Shown here: positions 33,309 to 45,824 of the stretch, piece by piece
Layout of the letters: every line of letters starts with the position of its first letter
Position numbering within the stretch: position 1 is the stretch's first letter
Origin: Piper betle
Lineage: Eukaryota; Streptophyta; Magnoliopsida; Piperales; Piperaceae
Assembly: GCA_033002965.1 (NCBI GenBank)
Contig: JAURVB010013820.1
Location: 1-64,000 of the forward strand
Length of the DNA stretch: 64,000 bases
Reading direction: 5' to 3'
Notes under the pieces: model-generated
The model's database searches: none
Seen by the model: only the letters and a program-made list of their open reading frames with translations
Told to the model about the DNA's origin: nothing
Program-made: the position numbers and the translations under genes

Positions 33309-35215
33309 TAATTCCCCCCTCAAGTTTAAATTAAAACTTGCTCAATACATTTAAAGCTTTAAGCTTCACTTCACTTTCCGGCCTTCAAGAAGTCTACCAA
33401 GGCTTTCAACTTTACAAATGTACAACACCTAGACCGAGATCATGTCCAAATCCAACAAGCGCTATGTTGAATTCCATGATTAATCCAAAATATTACAATA
33501 TTTTAGAATTATTCCATATGAAATTTAATTTTTAATAATATTGTTCTAATTCATCTGAACCTTATCTTAGAGTGAATTATCATGCAATCAACAGGATCAA
33601 TGTTTCATCATTAAAATCCAAAATACATTTGAAATACACAAGTTCAAGACTTAACAAATCTCCTCCTTTTTGTTGACACAACATATGTAATTTATAACAC
33701 AATTTTAAGCTAATCCATATAAAGCAAGCACCAAAGTTCATCTTCACCACATTAACTCCTTAGAACCAACAAGTGCCCTTAACACTAGGAGAAAACAATA
33801 GCCATGTGTGTTTCATAACAAGTCCTTTCGCAACAAGAAAGCATTAACATTTTCATACGCCTCAAATATAAACAAAATATCCTGACTTATGACATGACGA
33901 AAATAAAACAAACACTCTCTCTACATTTATTATCACTCCCCTGCATTGCAATCGACAAATCCTAAAATATCATTTCTCTCCCTTTGTCGTCTCAAAAGGA
34001 CACTAAGTACATAAGAAAAAATAAAACTTATTATCTAATCTTTCCAAGGGGTGCCATCCATGTGGTATGCAAAGTGATAACCTCTTAAAGGTATGGAATA
34101 AGCAGCACAGAAATCCCAAATCATTCTCTCTTGGATCATTTCCATTCGAACTAGTCAATCATCCAACTTACTAATTCGCTTATTAAACACTCCCAATTGC
34201 TCATTATGACTCATCATTTGAGCATCCATAGAGTCCAATCGAGTGTTTAACTAAGCAAAGTGATCAGCTAAACTATCGTGCTCATTCTGCTGTGATGGAA
34301 TCTCTTTGGCTATGAAAATATCTTTCATATGCCTATCATCAACCAATTCCAAATCGGACTCCCTAATTGCATTAATTGCATCTAGGGCTTTATTGAGTTC
34401 TCATTCTCGCTAAGCATCTTCATCCTCTTCAACATTATTGGGACAATTAGGCTTTATCCAAGACCTTTTGTTGTTTCGGGAGGCCAACTAAGGCTCAATA
34501 GGTCCAATGTTCACAACTCGAACCGGGACTTCACAACATCTATTGAATTCTCTCCATCTCTTCAAAAACATGGCAATCAACATCCGAACATATGGCAAGC
34601 CGGATCTTCCTTGATTCCTACATCTAAACATGTGCTTAATAATCAAAATAGAAAGGTTAATTGGCCTTCAACTAGCAAACATTCATAGCACATAAATTCC
34701 AAAAATGTTAACATCATTTAGATGTCTTCCTTGGAGTAGCAAGGATAGAGTCGCAGGGGTCATAGTTATCAGTTCCATATACCTCGCATATGCACTAAAT
34801 ATAACTACTATAATAGGGTATTCTTGAAGTACTAGAGTCTCAAGCCCGAATAGTAATAAGTAATTGTGACCAGTAAGCTGCAACAAAATAAGTTCAGTGT
34901 ACCTTATGAGCTCCAATATCAGTTTTGGGACTTGGTGGCTTGTTCGCAACCCTATAGACTATTGTGAGATAATTTTCCAAAATTATCACCCTGCACAACA
35001 ATAGAAACAATAATAGTAATGAAACGTAAAACACACACAGATAAAAACTCAAACTCAAGCTCCCACACACATGCTACAAAATGCTATCCATGGTACATGC
35101 CCTCTTAGTCTTACAAAGTTATAACATCATACTATTGCCCCACATAAATAAACATCACCACAGCAAAAGCATGATTCCATGCCATGAGCCCTCCAATCTG
35201 TCTGCCTATGCCTAC
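33309..35215 (-). pseudogene. Retrotransposon internal remnant with degraded ORF
   Basis: Minus strand. Around 34020-34700 a broken frame reads INLSILIIKHMFRC, LPYVRMLIAMFLKRW and a later heptad-like stretch (SMDAQMMSHNEQLG, then RMEMIQERM), with in-frame stops. This resembles the accessory transposon proteins often seen in plant gypsy elements, but the family was not identified with certainty. Near 33655 the minus strand has CAACAAAAAGGAGGAGAT, a phrase typical of the 3' end of copia-like internal regions. Treat as transposon debris. Confidence 0.4.
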
Positions 35216-36680
35216 TGTTACGGGGTTTAGCTCGTGGGACGGACGAGAGCTAGGGTTTGGCGGTTGTTCCTAGCATTCCCGCGTCCAAGTCGGGTAGGGT
35301 GCTATCCGAGTGGTGAACAATCTACCGAGCATATTTCCGTGTTAGTGTGAAGTGCATCGTGGTGCATGGGGTCTATCGGGCGAGTTGCTGTACCGGGCGA
35401 GATATCGGGCAGTACCGATAGCAGTTGGGTAGCGGACATGATCGGTAACGAGTACCGAGCACCGCTATCGTGTGCTGAGCGTGGTGCGGGTTCCAGGTGC
35501 GTGACGGGTCAGGCGCAGCCGGGACGTTCTACCGAGCATCATGTGCGGATAGAAGTTGCGGGTTCCGGATGCGTAGGGTGCTAGTGACCGAGCACCACTG
35601 ACCGAGCGTGCTGGGCGCCAGGGCCGGGTACTACCGTGCGACATGCGGTAGTCGCGGGTGCGCAGGTGTGCGGGTGACCGAGCCAAGCTGCGGTAGGGGT
35701 TATCGTGCACGCGCATGGGTGCTGTGGAACAGACGGACCAGGGTTCGGTATTGGGGTCGCTGGGTCGAGCCAGGCGACCGTGCCACATCCAGGAAGTTGA
35801 TGAGGCATTTGCGCCACACCCAAGGGTGGGTCTTTCTGGTAATTCTGCTGGAACACCAAGGGGGTCGATGACAAGGCTTGGAGGATGGGAGCCGTTGATC
35901 AAGACTTCGATGGTGAGGATGCAAGCTGATGAGGTGTCACACTAAGGCCGGGATGTCTATATAAGGAGGTGCCATCCTTATGTAGAGATCAGACAAGAGG
36001 AGAACAACATGTGAAGTGTGTGTGAGTGATCTTGGTGGAGGAGAGAAACTTGGCCGGGCAAGGGGATGCCTTGGGGTTACTGCAGTCAGGCCGAGGGGCG
36101 GTCTGGAACTTCAAGGGGGACTACCGGGGTAGTCGACGTCCGCCTTTAGGGTCAAGGCTCACATACCAGTTGTTCGGCAACCCTGCGCGGTGAGCCGAGG
36201 GTTGGGTGAAGTCCTGTCGAGTGAGGGTCGAGAGGCACGGTCGTGGGGTTTGCATGTCCATGACCGGCAAGTAGTCTAGGTGTAGACACTTGTATATCCT
36301 GTATTCATACTAGTGGAATAGAGGTTGAGTCGAGTTCCTGTAATTCTTGTGGCGTATGCGTCGTGTTTGGCCACCGGGGTTAGACCTGTGATTCCGAGGT
36401 CTATTGGTACCGAGATGGGTGATCGGTACGTGGGACGCGTAGTCACTGCAGCTTGGTGATTGGTGTGTGTTCGGTACAATCGCTGGTAGCCTGATACCGG
36501 TGCTAGTGGCGCTTGTAGCTGGGCGCGGTACCGGGACTGGGTTCGTGCGGTATTCACAAGTGTGTGGTCCGAGGCCGCTGTGCACCACAGCACATTGGTG
36601 GGTGCGGAGGTGGTGTTGGCTGGTGTTTCCAGGGAGGGGAAACATGCCGCACGGAGGCGGTTAGGGTGAAAATTTTAAAC
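35216..36680. repeat. GC-rich block with recurrent ACCGAGC words, possible solo LTR
   Basis: Composition is far more GC-rich than the flanks. ACCGAGC recurs irregularly (35325, 35453, 35531, 35588, 35601, 35676). A TATA-like word GTCTATATAAGGAGG at 35951 is followed about 350 bp later by ACTTGTATATCCTGTATTCA (36287), as in plant LTRs with promoter and polyadenylation regions. Open frames occur on both strands without recognised domains. The start at TGTTACGGGG (35216) would suit an LTR, but no matching right end or target duplication was found. Confidence 0.4.
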
Positions 36681-37058
36681 CCTACGTTGACCCTTGTGAC
36701 ACCTACCATCACCAAGGAACCTCACCTACATATATATAAGAAAGTCGTTAGTAATCAAACAAGTTGATTACTGGTTTGAAAATAATTACAAATGACACCA
36801 AGCTAGCACATGGGTCATCTCATACACATGGATAAGAGTGCTACAACTTCAGAAGTACTCACATAGCATTAAGTAGAGGATGAGGGGCACGCTAAGCACT
36901 CTCGAACAATCAAACGAACTGGCACAATGATCACGACAATGTCACACTATAAGACGGTGCACTAAACATGACAACAATTCGTTTGGCACGATAAGCACAT
37001 ATAACACATAAGTAAAATTGTCAAAACCCTCAAATATATTATAATAGGTTTGGTTGGG
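36681..37058. other. No gene seen
   Basis: Mixed-composition spacer between the GC-rich block and the small LTR element. No coding or repeat signal was recognised. Confidence 0.4.
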
Positions 37059-37502
37059 TGTGAAATCCCTCAACTTAGTCCTACATCTTATACCTCATAG
37101 TGTAAGATCCAACTTATTAGTGGAGAAGTGCAAAATAATCTTTAAGTTGGTTAACCAAGCTTTTGAAAGGATGGCTTAGCCCATCATGTTGTACTCATTA
37201 CAACTAGTATCTAAGTCAATCCAAGATCATATTGGATGGTGGGCTGGATAGGGACGTGAGGTAGGTTCAAGTAGGATGTGGGCTAGGCGGATAGACACAG
37301 GGCAAGTATAGGAACTCTGAAGAGTGAATTTTCTAAGGTGGGTGGATTGTGAGATCCCTCAACTTAGTCCTACATCCAATACCTCTTGGTATAAGATCTA
37401 GTTTATAAGTGAGGATGTGCATAATGATGTTTAAGTTAGTTAACCAAGCTTTTGAAGAGATGATTTAGTCTATCATTTGGCACTTTGGGTCGAGTTGTTA
37501 CA
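37059..37502 (+). mobile_element. Terminal-repeat element in miniature (TRIM-like)
   Basis: Two direct repeats, 37059-37202 and 37348-37502, begin TGTGARATCCCTCAACTTAG and end TTACA. After the left repeat ACTAGTATCTAAGTCAATCC is a decayed initiator-Met tRNA site (normal form TGGTATCAGAGC). Before the right repeat AAGGTGGGTGGA is a purine tract. Only about 145 bp separate the repeats and nothing is coded. No clean target duplication was found. Related single LTR-like pieces lie at 46480-46630 and in the lectin flank modules. Confidence 0.75.
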
Positions 37503-38148
37503 GTAGGGATCTTAAAATATGTTTCTAAATTTCAGATTTTAAAACTATCCAGGGATCTCATCTTTGAAGCTTTATTATACTTTAAAAAATTAGACTAAAT
37601 GGCTCAGTAATAATGAGTCCAATCATATGCCACTAATACCATTCTATCATCTAAATTCGATGAAATCCATTCCCAATGAATCAAGAAAAAGGTGAAACAA
37701 AGGACTCCTATAGATCTGGATGAGTTGAACTTCACATTCTAACTTGACGAGCTCACTCTGTGTATCCTAATAAAAGATGAAACACGAAACACATTCGGAT
37801 CATACTGACGTGCAAAACAAGACAAGGATTCAACACATGTACACACTATCATACTTAATTAACATAATTATGTTGCTTGCTGAATCTCATTAGGTAGCTT
37901 AATGAGGGTTTAGAGGTTCCGATACAGTTAGTGAATATTCATTCTTAAACTTGACAATACCTAATCAATCGGGCTTTATGGGATGAATTTTTGGATGGAT
38001 CAAACAATGTCCAATTGGGCTTAAATTTAGAACATTATGCTTGATACATTAAGGGGTTCGACAAAAATTTGTCAAGTGTTGGCCCATAGACCAATATGAC
38101 AAATTAGGCCCACTAAGGTTAGGCTAAGGTGTTAGGAACAGTGTTCCT
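37503..38148. other. No gene seen
   Basis: AT-rich spacer before the Athila-type element, without supported features. Confidence 0.4.
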
Positions 38149-39306
38149 TGTTAAGTGTTTAAAATATATAATATTTACCCATATTTTTAATATGATTTTG
38201 TACTTCTCGGGTATAAACATTATTAATTTAGTGATATTTTTCATTATATTCTAGTTAATTAATATTTTATTAGATATGCTTAATTTTGGTGTTTCAATGC
38301 AGAAAAAGATGAATAAATTAAGCTTTGGATTTGATTGGTCATGACACTTGGCCCTACCCAATGGCTACAATTTATGGTGTTCAATGGAGTCGAACAGTTA
38401 GAAACTTGAAGGGACATTATAATTAATTAGACTACGTCGATTTGTGAACACCCTCTTCGAATTCTTGTATCTCCACTTCTATATAAAGGGGTGGTCATTT
38501 GTTGTTATCATATCTCATCTCTTGGCTTCAGAGTGTAGTAGAAGAAGTAGTTTTAGTTTTTGTAATTCCTTTTTCTTTCATAATAAAAATTAGTTTCTTC
38601 TTTATATTGTTTTCTATTTTTATTATGGAGTAGTCTTTTATTTCGTTCTAGAGAAGAATGGAACTTAACATGATTTAATTGAATTTATTTCAACCTCTTA
38701 TTCTTTTATTCAATCGGATTGTTTAAATTGTCATGTTCTTAATGCTAAGAGTAGATTGATCACCTATTTCTTAGATCATGAGGTTTAATTAGATTTCGGG
38801 AGAAATTAATTAGATTAGTCATTGATAATTCATCATACGACGAGTCTTTTGACTTGTTTGTCGTTGTGGTCGGAAGATACACAACACCGTATGCGATTGT
38901 AAGGCAATTCTTAATGCATTATTTTGTTGATTAATCAATTATCACCGGGAGGTAGAAATTGAGGCAAAATAATAGAAGCATGAAGGAGCGGGAGCCACCA
39001 TGTCATATAATTATCCTAGATCGACAATCCGAGGGAATAAAAGATAAGAGTAAGATTTGATGAAGATTAAATTCATGTTAAGGGAAATTCGACTCTAGAA
39101 CGAGTTTTATCATTTTAACTTCTTCTTTTAATTTAAAGTTATTATTTATATTTAGTTAAGTCAATTATTTTTGTTTTGTTCTTCATTTTATTTTCTTTAA
39201 TTAATTTAAGGAAATTCATCTCTCTGTGGGAACGATACTCGAATTTATCATTATATTACTTGTTTCGACCATGTATACTTGCATGTCACTGAAAATCATT
39301 CGAACA
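38149..39306 (+). repeat. 5' LTR of the Athila-type element
   Basis: The 1158 bp repeat has CACTTCTATATAAAGGGGTG near 38475 as the likely promoter TATA box. It ends ATTCGAACA before the primer site. Confidence 0.9.
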
Positions 39307-39312
39307 AGTTTT

Positions 39313-39330
39313 TGGCGCCGTTGCCGGGGA
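39313..39330 (+). other. Primer-binding site, tRNA-Asp type
   Basis: TGGCGCCGTTGCCGGGGA begins six bases after the 5' LTR; this is the usual Athila-lineage site. Confidence 0.85.
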
Positions 39331-39495
39331 GATCGAATTTTCTTAATTAATTTAGGATTAGAATTTTGAGTGTTTTTCTTTTCTTTTTAGATTTTAGTGT
39401 CTGATTATATTTTTTAAAAAAAGGAAAAAATAAACTATATCATTGTCTTCTTCCTTCTATTATTTATTATCATTTGTTTATTAGTACGGTCACCC

Positions 39496-40035
39496 TTGTC
39501 TTCTTGTGATTCAAAGATTGAAAGGACTTTGAGAAACTTGTGTGCCGCTAGAAGAAGAGCACAAGAACCAATAGAGGAAGAAGCCATGCATTCATGGAGG
39601 ACTACCAGAGTTTTAGAATTAGATGCACTTACTGCTTTATCTGCTCAGGTCAGTGCTTTAACTAATGAAGTTCAAATTCTTCATATACAGAGACAGGTTA
39701 AAGCTGTAGAACCAAGGTGTGAATGGTGTGGACAAGGACATTTTACAGGTCAATGTGCAACAGATCAAGTTAATTACGTAGGCAACTTTATTTGGAACAA
39801 CAATTCCTATTCCAACACCTACAATGCGGGCTGGTGCAATAACCCCAATTTTTCATGGAATAATTCTCCACAATCGGTTGCTGTCCCCAATAATCCACCA
39901 CCACCATCACAACATTATCAACCCCCTTCACTTTCTTTTCAGCAACAACAACAACCGGATTTGATCCAAATGTTCAATTCCATGCAACAAACTATGCAAC
40001 AATTTATGCAGAATCAGCAACAACAACAACAATAG
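39496..40035 (+). pseudogene. Athila gag, C-terminal part, with in-frame stop
   Basis: The frame carries the Athila gag end: a helical stretch (LDALTALSAQVSALTNEVQIL), a zinc knuckle variant C-x2-C-x3-H-x4-C (CEWCGQGHFTGQC, near residue 75), then VNYVGNF and a Asn/Tyr/Pro-rich region with SNTYNAGWCNNPNFSW. It closes in a Gln-rich tract. The N-terminal capsid portion is missing or very short. A TAG at 40033-40035 falls within the Gln tract (CAG-to-TAG type). The same frame continues beyond it as pol. Confidence 0.85.
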
Positions 40036-40764
40036 TTTATGCAACAAGTTATGGTGCAATTAAACAAGGAACCAAGTGAGCGACCCAAGAGTGTACTTCC
40101 TAGCCAACCAGAACAACCAAGGAATGATGGTCAAGAGCATTGCAAAGCTATAACAACCCAGAGTGGTATTACTTTACAGGAACCAGTTCAGCCCAATGAA
40201 GTTAAGGAAAAAGATGAAAAACCAAATAACGAACATGAACTCAATACATTGGTTAGCTTACTCGGATGCAAAGGGGATCAGTTTAGTAATTCATTACATA
40301 AAGCCATAAATTCTCTTTGTGAAGAAGATATTGATGTGGATGAGATGGTTAAAGTATTAGATTCACAACCAATTTTGCCTCGACGATTCAAAATTGTGGA
40401 AACCTTAGATCTACCATTCCACAGATTGCTGCCATCAGTTGAAGTACCACCTATTTTGGAGCTAAAGCAACTTCCAAAACATCTCAGGTATATTTTCTTA
40501 GGGCTTAATGACACTCTTCCTATTATTATATCTTCAGAGCTAACTATATTGCAGAAAGAGAAGCTGATTAGAATACTAAAAGATCACAAGTCAGCTATTG
40601 CTTGGACTATAGCAGACAAACATGGCATCTGGTGTGGTTGCTGGTCATTTTCTCCTGGACAAAAGTTTTTTCCATATTGTGCAATTAAAATTAAGACTGA
40701 ACAAGGGGATCGATCATTTAAAGTCAATGAAGCATGGGTCAAGTCCAAATTCAGTTATTCATGA
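40036..40764 (+). pseudogene. Athila pol remnant: RT leader fused to integrase C-terminus
   Basis: Same frame as the gag part. It has AITTQSGITL, the pre-RT region LELKQLPKHLRYIFLG and the block SAIAWTIADKHGI that normally leads into reverse transcriptase. Instead of RT the frame jumps at about 40625 to FSPGQK, then AIKIKTEQGDRSFKVN, which is the integrase C-terminal end of the same family. Protease active site, RT, RNase H and the integrase core are absent. A second small gap lies inside the integrase end (FSPGQK joined to a later strand). The frame is kept across the joint, so the deleted element still has one short gag-pol-like frame apart from the TAG. Confidence 0.85.
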
Positions 40765-42205
40765 TAATCATCCACCAACTAATTGAAATGAGGGAGTTCT
40801 CTTTCACTTCTTTTTCTTTATTTTTATTTTTGAGGACAATGTTTAGTTTAAGTTTGGGGGTGATGCCTTAATTTTATGCATATTTTTCATGCTTGACTCG
40901 TGTTTAGATTTTGATATACATATATATATAGTTTAGTATAAAAATTTTATTATGCAATGGTATTTTAGTCTCTTGGTTCAATGATAGATACATGTGAATT
41001 AGTCTTACCTTTCTTGGGAAAACTTGATTAATTGATATGAGGGATGAACTGAGTAAAAGATTGCATTTGAGAGTTGGTTCTCTACCTTATAATATTTTCA
41101 CAATCCTTTGGTTTAGATGATTTCAATGAATGTTTTGCAATATGGATTGTACATGATGGTCATGACTTTTAGAATTTGCCCTAGCGACTTTCGAGGCGAA
41201 ATATTTGGTTTGCCATGTTGATGGAAAATGATATAGGCATTTCTTTTTGATGAGTCTGGGCCTTTCTTCAAGCCTACCTAATATAAATTATCCTCTGTAC
41301 ACAATTTCATGGCCTTTATTATACATATTTGTTTGATTACCCTTATTTTAGCCTTGGCCTTTTTATTGAAAATATATCTTGCTGCTTGAGTCCTAGCACC
41401 CTAGTGTTTTGAAATCGTTCTAAATTCTAACAAGGATGAAACTTTGAGTAGTATAGAGGGAAGGCATTGCGTGTTATAGAGTGGTGATTGAGTGAATAGT
41501 GTGGACTTTCCTGGCACTTTGCTTTGTAAAAAAAAGAAAAAAAAGAAGAAGAAAAACAAAGAAAAAGAAAAGAAAAGAAAAAGATGAGGCAATGATCCTC
41601 CACCAGTAAATACAAGATGAAGCAAGAGTCTTCCACTGGTTTGAAAGAAAAGAGAAAAAGAAAAAGTAGTAGGTAGTCAATGGAAAATCAAAGCAAAGTT
41701 AGTTCTTATATTGGGTCAACTCGATACTACATTTAAGGAAGTTTGTGTCATATTGCTTGGGGATTTGTTGTACATGTATGTCAGGATTTAGAAAGGATTT
41801 TTAATTCTAGGGTGCATATTAGCCTCTGATTTTTCTATCTTATTTATCCGATTTTTGGTCCCTAGCCCCTGGCCCCGTTACAACCTATAAAGACCTATTG
41901 ATTCCATTAATTGGCATTACCTACATTAGTGGAGATGGGAGCGAAAGGTAAACATATTTAAGCATGTACTTGATTGTATTCTCTTGGTTGCAGATGAGAA
42001 TGATAAGCCAATGGACTATCTTACACACACACAGAGAGCTTTCTTTTGGATGTGATTGATGAAAGGGAATTTCTGATTTGATTGACATCTTGTTGACTCT
42101 TGAGGGTTTGATTGAGAATCATATGAGAACATAATGGGGACTAAGTATTTTTGTGTAGTAAAATTTTCTTTGTTATGATATTTTGCTCGGGACGCGCAAA
42201 AGTTT
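40765..42205. other. Noncoding 3' region of the Athila-type element
   Basis: Typical long noncoding stretch of the lineage, beginning with TTGAGGACAATG and a purine-tract-like AAGTTTGGGGGTGATG at 40851. 41527-41670 holds an A/G-rich tract. No coding signal is seen. Confidence 0.7.
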
Positions 42206-42218
42206 AAGTTTGGGGGTG
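42206..42218 (+). other. Polypurine tract of the Athila-type element
   Basis: AAGTTTGGGGGTG abuts the 3' LTR; a near copy at 40851 is an internal duplicate. Confidence 0.8.
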
Positions 42219-43372
42219 TGTTAAGTGTTTAAAATATATAATATTTACCCATGTTTTTAATATGATTTTGTACTTCTCGGGTATAAACATTATTAATTTA
42301 GTGATATTTTTCATTATATTCTAGTTAATTAATATTTTATTAGATATGCTTAATTTTGGTGTTTCAATGCAGAAAAAGATGAATAAATTAAGCTTTGGAT
42401 TTGATTGGTCATGACACTTGGCCCCACCCAATGGCTACAATTCATGGTGTTCAATGGAGTCGAACAGTTGGAAACTTGAAGGGACATTATAATTAATTAG
42501 ACTACGTCGATTTGTGAACACCCTCTTCGAATTCTTGTATCTCCACTTCTATATAAAGGGGTGGTCATTTGTTGTTATCATATCTCATCTCTTGGCTTCA
42601 GAGTGTAGTAGAAGAAGTAGTTTTAGTTTTTGTAATTCTTTTTCTTTCATAATAAAAATTAGTTTCTTCTTTATATTGTTTTCTATTTTTATTATGGAGT
42701 AGTCTTTTATTTCGTTCTAGAGAAGAATGGAACTTAACATGATTTAATTGAATTTATTTCAAGCTCTTACTCTTTTATTCAATCGGATTGTTTGAATTGT
42801 CATGTTCTTAATGCTAAGAGTAGATTGATCACCTATTTCTTAGATCATGAGGTTTAATTAGATTTTGGGAGAAATTAATTAGATTAGTCATTGATAATTC
42901 ATCATACGACGAGTCTTTTGACTTGTTTGTCGTTGTGGTCGGAAGATACACAACACCGTATGCGATTGTAAGGCAATTCTTAATGCATTATTTTGTTGAT
43001 TAATCAATTATCACCGGGAGGTAGAAATTGAGGCAAAATAATAGAAGCATGAAGGAGCGGGAGCCACCATGTCATATAATTATCCTAGATCGACAATCCG
43101 AGGGAATAAAAGATAAGAGTAAGATTTGATGAAGATTAAATTCATGTTAAGGGAAATTCGACTCTAGAACGAGTTTTATTATTTTAACTTCTCTTTTAAT
43201 TTAAAGTTATTATTTAGATTTAGTTAAGTCAATTATTTTTGTTTTGTTCTTCATTTTATTTTCTTTAATTAATTTAAGGAAATTCATCTCTCTGTGGGAC
43301 GATACTCGATTTTATCATTATATTACTTGTTGCGACCATGTATACTTGCATGTCACTGAAAATATTCTAACA
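42219..43372 (+). repeat. 3' LTR of the Athila-type element
   Basis: A 1154 bp partner of 38149-39306, ending ATTCTAACA before TACCT. Confidence 0.9.
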
Positions 43373-44447
43373 TACCTACGCCACACGCTTAACTTCCTAA
43401 GGCTTGTATGGGGGGCTTGGAGACTAGCTTCAAATGAGCCCGGATAAATTGGAGAATACAACCAACACCATGAACTATAAACGTCTAAAATTGCAGACCA
43501 AAAGTTAAAGTATCTTGGTCTGATGGAACTTAGGAATAAGAGGCATTGGCATGGACATTTCTCAAACTGATTGGAGAGTATCAGGCTCGATTCCTGACCT
43601 TGATGAGGTTTGTGCTAAGGAATTTCACAAATGATAAGAAGCTGACTGCCCATCCCGTATCAGGCTTGAGGATCACTATCAAGTCAGCGGTGTCCAACAT
43701 TGACATTGGCAAAGACAATCATGAGGGCATTGGAGTGTGAGCATGCCTATGAATCTCACCATCAGGCTAGAGTCAATGGCCAGTCAGGCCCTCAAAAGCA
43801 AAGATGGTGCGGGCATGACTATTAGGGCCCGTAGCAGCAGCGAAGACAAATCGATGGTAGAGTGATGGCGTATGCAGTCGAGGGCTAGCAGTTGCAGAGA
43901 TAGCCCCAACAAACCCAACCAAACTCAGGCTCAGTAGGACAGAGATTACCTAGAGTACCCCTGTGCCCACACGGCTACCGGAGACACCAAGGTAGATATA
44001 GAGAGATATAGAGAGCTGCTTTTTGTGTGGTGATATAGGGCATCATGAAGTTGTATGCCCTAGATGACCACAACAACAGCAACATCAGCGTCAACAGTAG
44101 TATAAAGAACCAGTAGTAGCAGACAGGGTTGCCTGCACCACCACAACTGTTGCTCCTACCTACATCCCCAGCCTAGCCTCTGGGGCAACAATTTAGGAAT
44201 GCCTCGCAGCTATGGGCACAACATGGATAGCATGGCCAATAGTGCTGGATGGTACGTAGCTACGAAAATTATTTTATTTACATTGTTCTGGTGTTGTTAT
44301 GCCATAGTTAGAAGTGAAGACCATGCTCAACATGCGTTTAGTATGTTTTTCGCTTGTTTGGAACCCCTTTCGATCGATCCTAGCCCCCACAGGACCAGCA
44401 GTACAGTTCTCTAGTTTGTCCAACCACCCTAAGGGTGTGACCCCTAA
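43373..44447 (+). pseudogene. Ty3/gypsy gag fragment with zinc knuckle
   Basis: A frame from about 43546 (AWTFLKLIGEYQARFLTLMRF) matches the capsid helix region of Del/Tekay-type gypsy gag (normal form has QYEARFxxLxRF). Near 44022-44063 CFLCGDIGHHEVVC is a C-x2-C-x4-H-x4-C zinc knuckle followed by a Gln-rich stretch. Frames are broken between these parts. It lies directly after the Athila-type element, which probably inserted into it, and on the opposite strand from the gypsy pol piece at 45825. Confidence 0.7.
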
Positions 44448-44718
44448 TGTAGCACCCCGCCCAAAAAGCCCAACACGAACCGGAAGTTACTAACATGCAA
44501 ACTCAATCCCAAACAAAAAAGTAAGTTTGAATTATCAGTAACAATTAAGTAAGTTGTATAACATGCATATTGGAAGCAATAATTATTTATAAGGCAACAA
44601 CAAAGTTTGTTAGAAATCACAAATATATTGTTCAACTAATAACTTGTCAAATAATAATTATCCAAATCCCAAAAACCTAACCATGTTTCACTTCCATGCA
44701 ATATAATATCCAAGTCAA

Positions 44719-44749
<31 letters not shown>

Positions 44750-45824
44750 ATCAAATAATAAGAAAAAAATCCACTAATAAAGATAGCATATAATCTATCC
44801 ACTGTAGCTCCCTCTGTCTCCTCCAAGGCTCTCATCCCTAGGTAATTTATACCATCGGAGGCAATTTCTCATTAGTGATAAAATTGCTAAGTTCATATAG
44901 ACAAAATGAGCAATTTAAACACACAATAAAATATATAGATTTACGTGTAACCCCTCTTCTAGCATAGAGGTCACTGCGCAAGAAAATGTTTTACCATCTA
45001 TGATCATAAAGACTACTATTTCTTGAAGGAGACAGTAATCTTGTGTCCTCATCCAGACTCCGACCTTAGAGTATGTATTGGGTTATTCTTTGTCCCTTGG
45101 ATTTTGGGACATTTTATGTCTTGTAGTGAGCCTTACACTACGGTGTGATGAGCCTTTCATCACGGTCGTAAACACTAATGTTATGACTATACACTTTACC
45201 TGACTAATCAATGACAACTAGTGTTCATTTAACATCATATAAGTTATACATACCTCAATCCTTATGTATTATCTTCCCCTTTGACTAGCTCTCAAACAAT
45301 ACCTAAACAACACCAATTAACACAAATACGTTGTCAACCTTGAGAATAAATACTTGATTAGGGCATATGTATCATATCAACCCACTAGCATCATCACACA
45401 ATCATAATTAAAGCATCAAATATTATTAACTACTTAATTATAAAAAATTTAAAATAGCTCAAACTTCAATCACAAAACACAGAACGCTCAAGCACCTTGT
45501 TTCGGGGTGCTCTAAAAATTATCAGAAAACACAATTTACATTTGTTAACTGAAAGCCCAGTACTTGAGCTTCCAGTTCCCTTACGGTCAAGCGCTCTGGC
45601 AATTTTTACACACATCTCTTAATAGAAAGCAGAGCACTCAAGCATCCAGTTTCCTAGTGCTCAAGCACCCTACCAATTTTTACACTTACAATTTTTTTAC
45701 TAATTTCATATTTCTTTCATATATACATCAATCAAGTTGAACTCTTTTTCGTACCAACAAGTTCACATGATGAATCTAGACATACCCAAAATAAATTTTC
45801 ATCAAATTAACTTAGACTCGTGTA
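44448..45824 (-). repeat. Gypsy LTR region (Del/Tekay-like), right border not resolved
   Basis: TGTAGCACCCCGCCC at 44448 is, on the minus strand, the usual ending GGCGGGGTGCTACA of large gypsy LTRs. The stretch is noncoding and AT-rich, and carries a repeated phrase about tracts such as AGCACTCAAGCATCCAGTTTC (45632) and a (TA)n at 44725-44749. The inner border toward pol was not determined. Confidence 0.5.

Larger units (their letters stand above)
38149..43372 (+). mobile_element. Athila-type Ty3/gypsy element, internally deleted
   Basis: A 5224 bp element with LTRs at 38149-39306 and 42219-43372. By eye they differ at about 13 positions plus four single-base indels (about 1.1%). Both start TGTTAAGTG and end AACA. 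Flanks are TTCCT and TACCT, a target duplication with one mismatch. The primer site is TGGCGCCGTTGCCGGGGA (tRNA-Asp type), and AAGTTTGGGGGTG is the purine tract. The 2.9 kb interior keeps a gag end and two ends of pol but lacks protease catalytic region, reverse transcriptase, RNase H and most of integrase. Near-identical LTRs with intact priming signals fit a copy mobilised by proteins of a relative. Confidence 0.92.

Noticed and set aside
35366..36767. Several open frames of 60-145 codons on both strands
   Set aside because: Mutually overlapping frames in a GC-rich repeat-like block, with no motif and no splice context.
41401..41680. Phe-rich minus-strand frames resembling membrane segments
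   Set aside because: They are translations of an A/G-rich tract in the noncoding 3' region of the Athila-type element.
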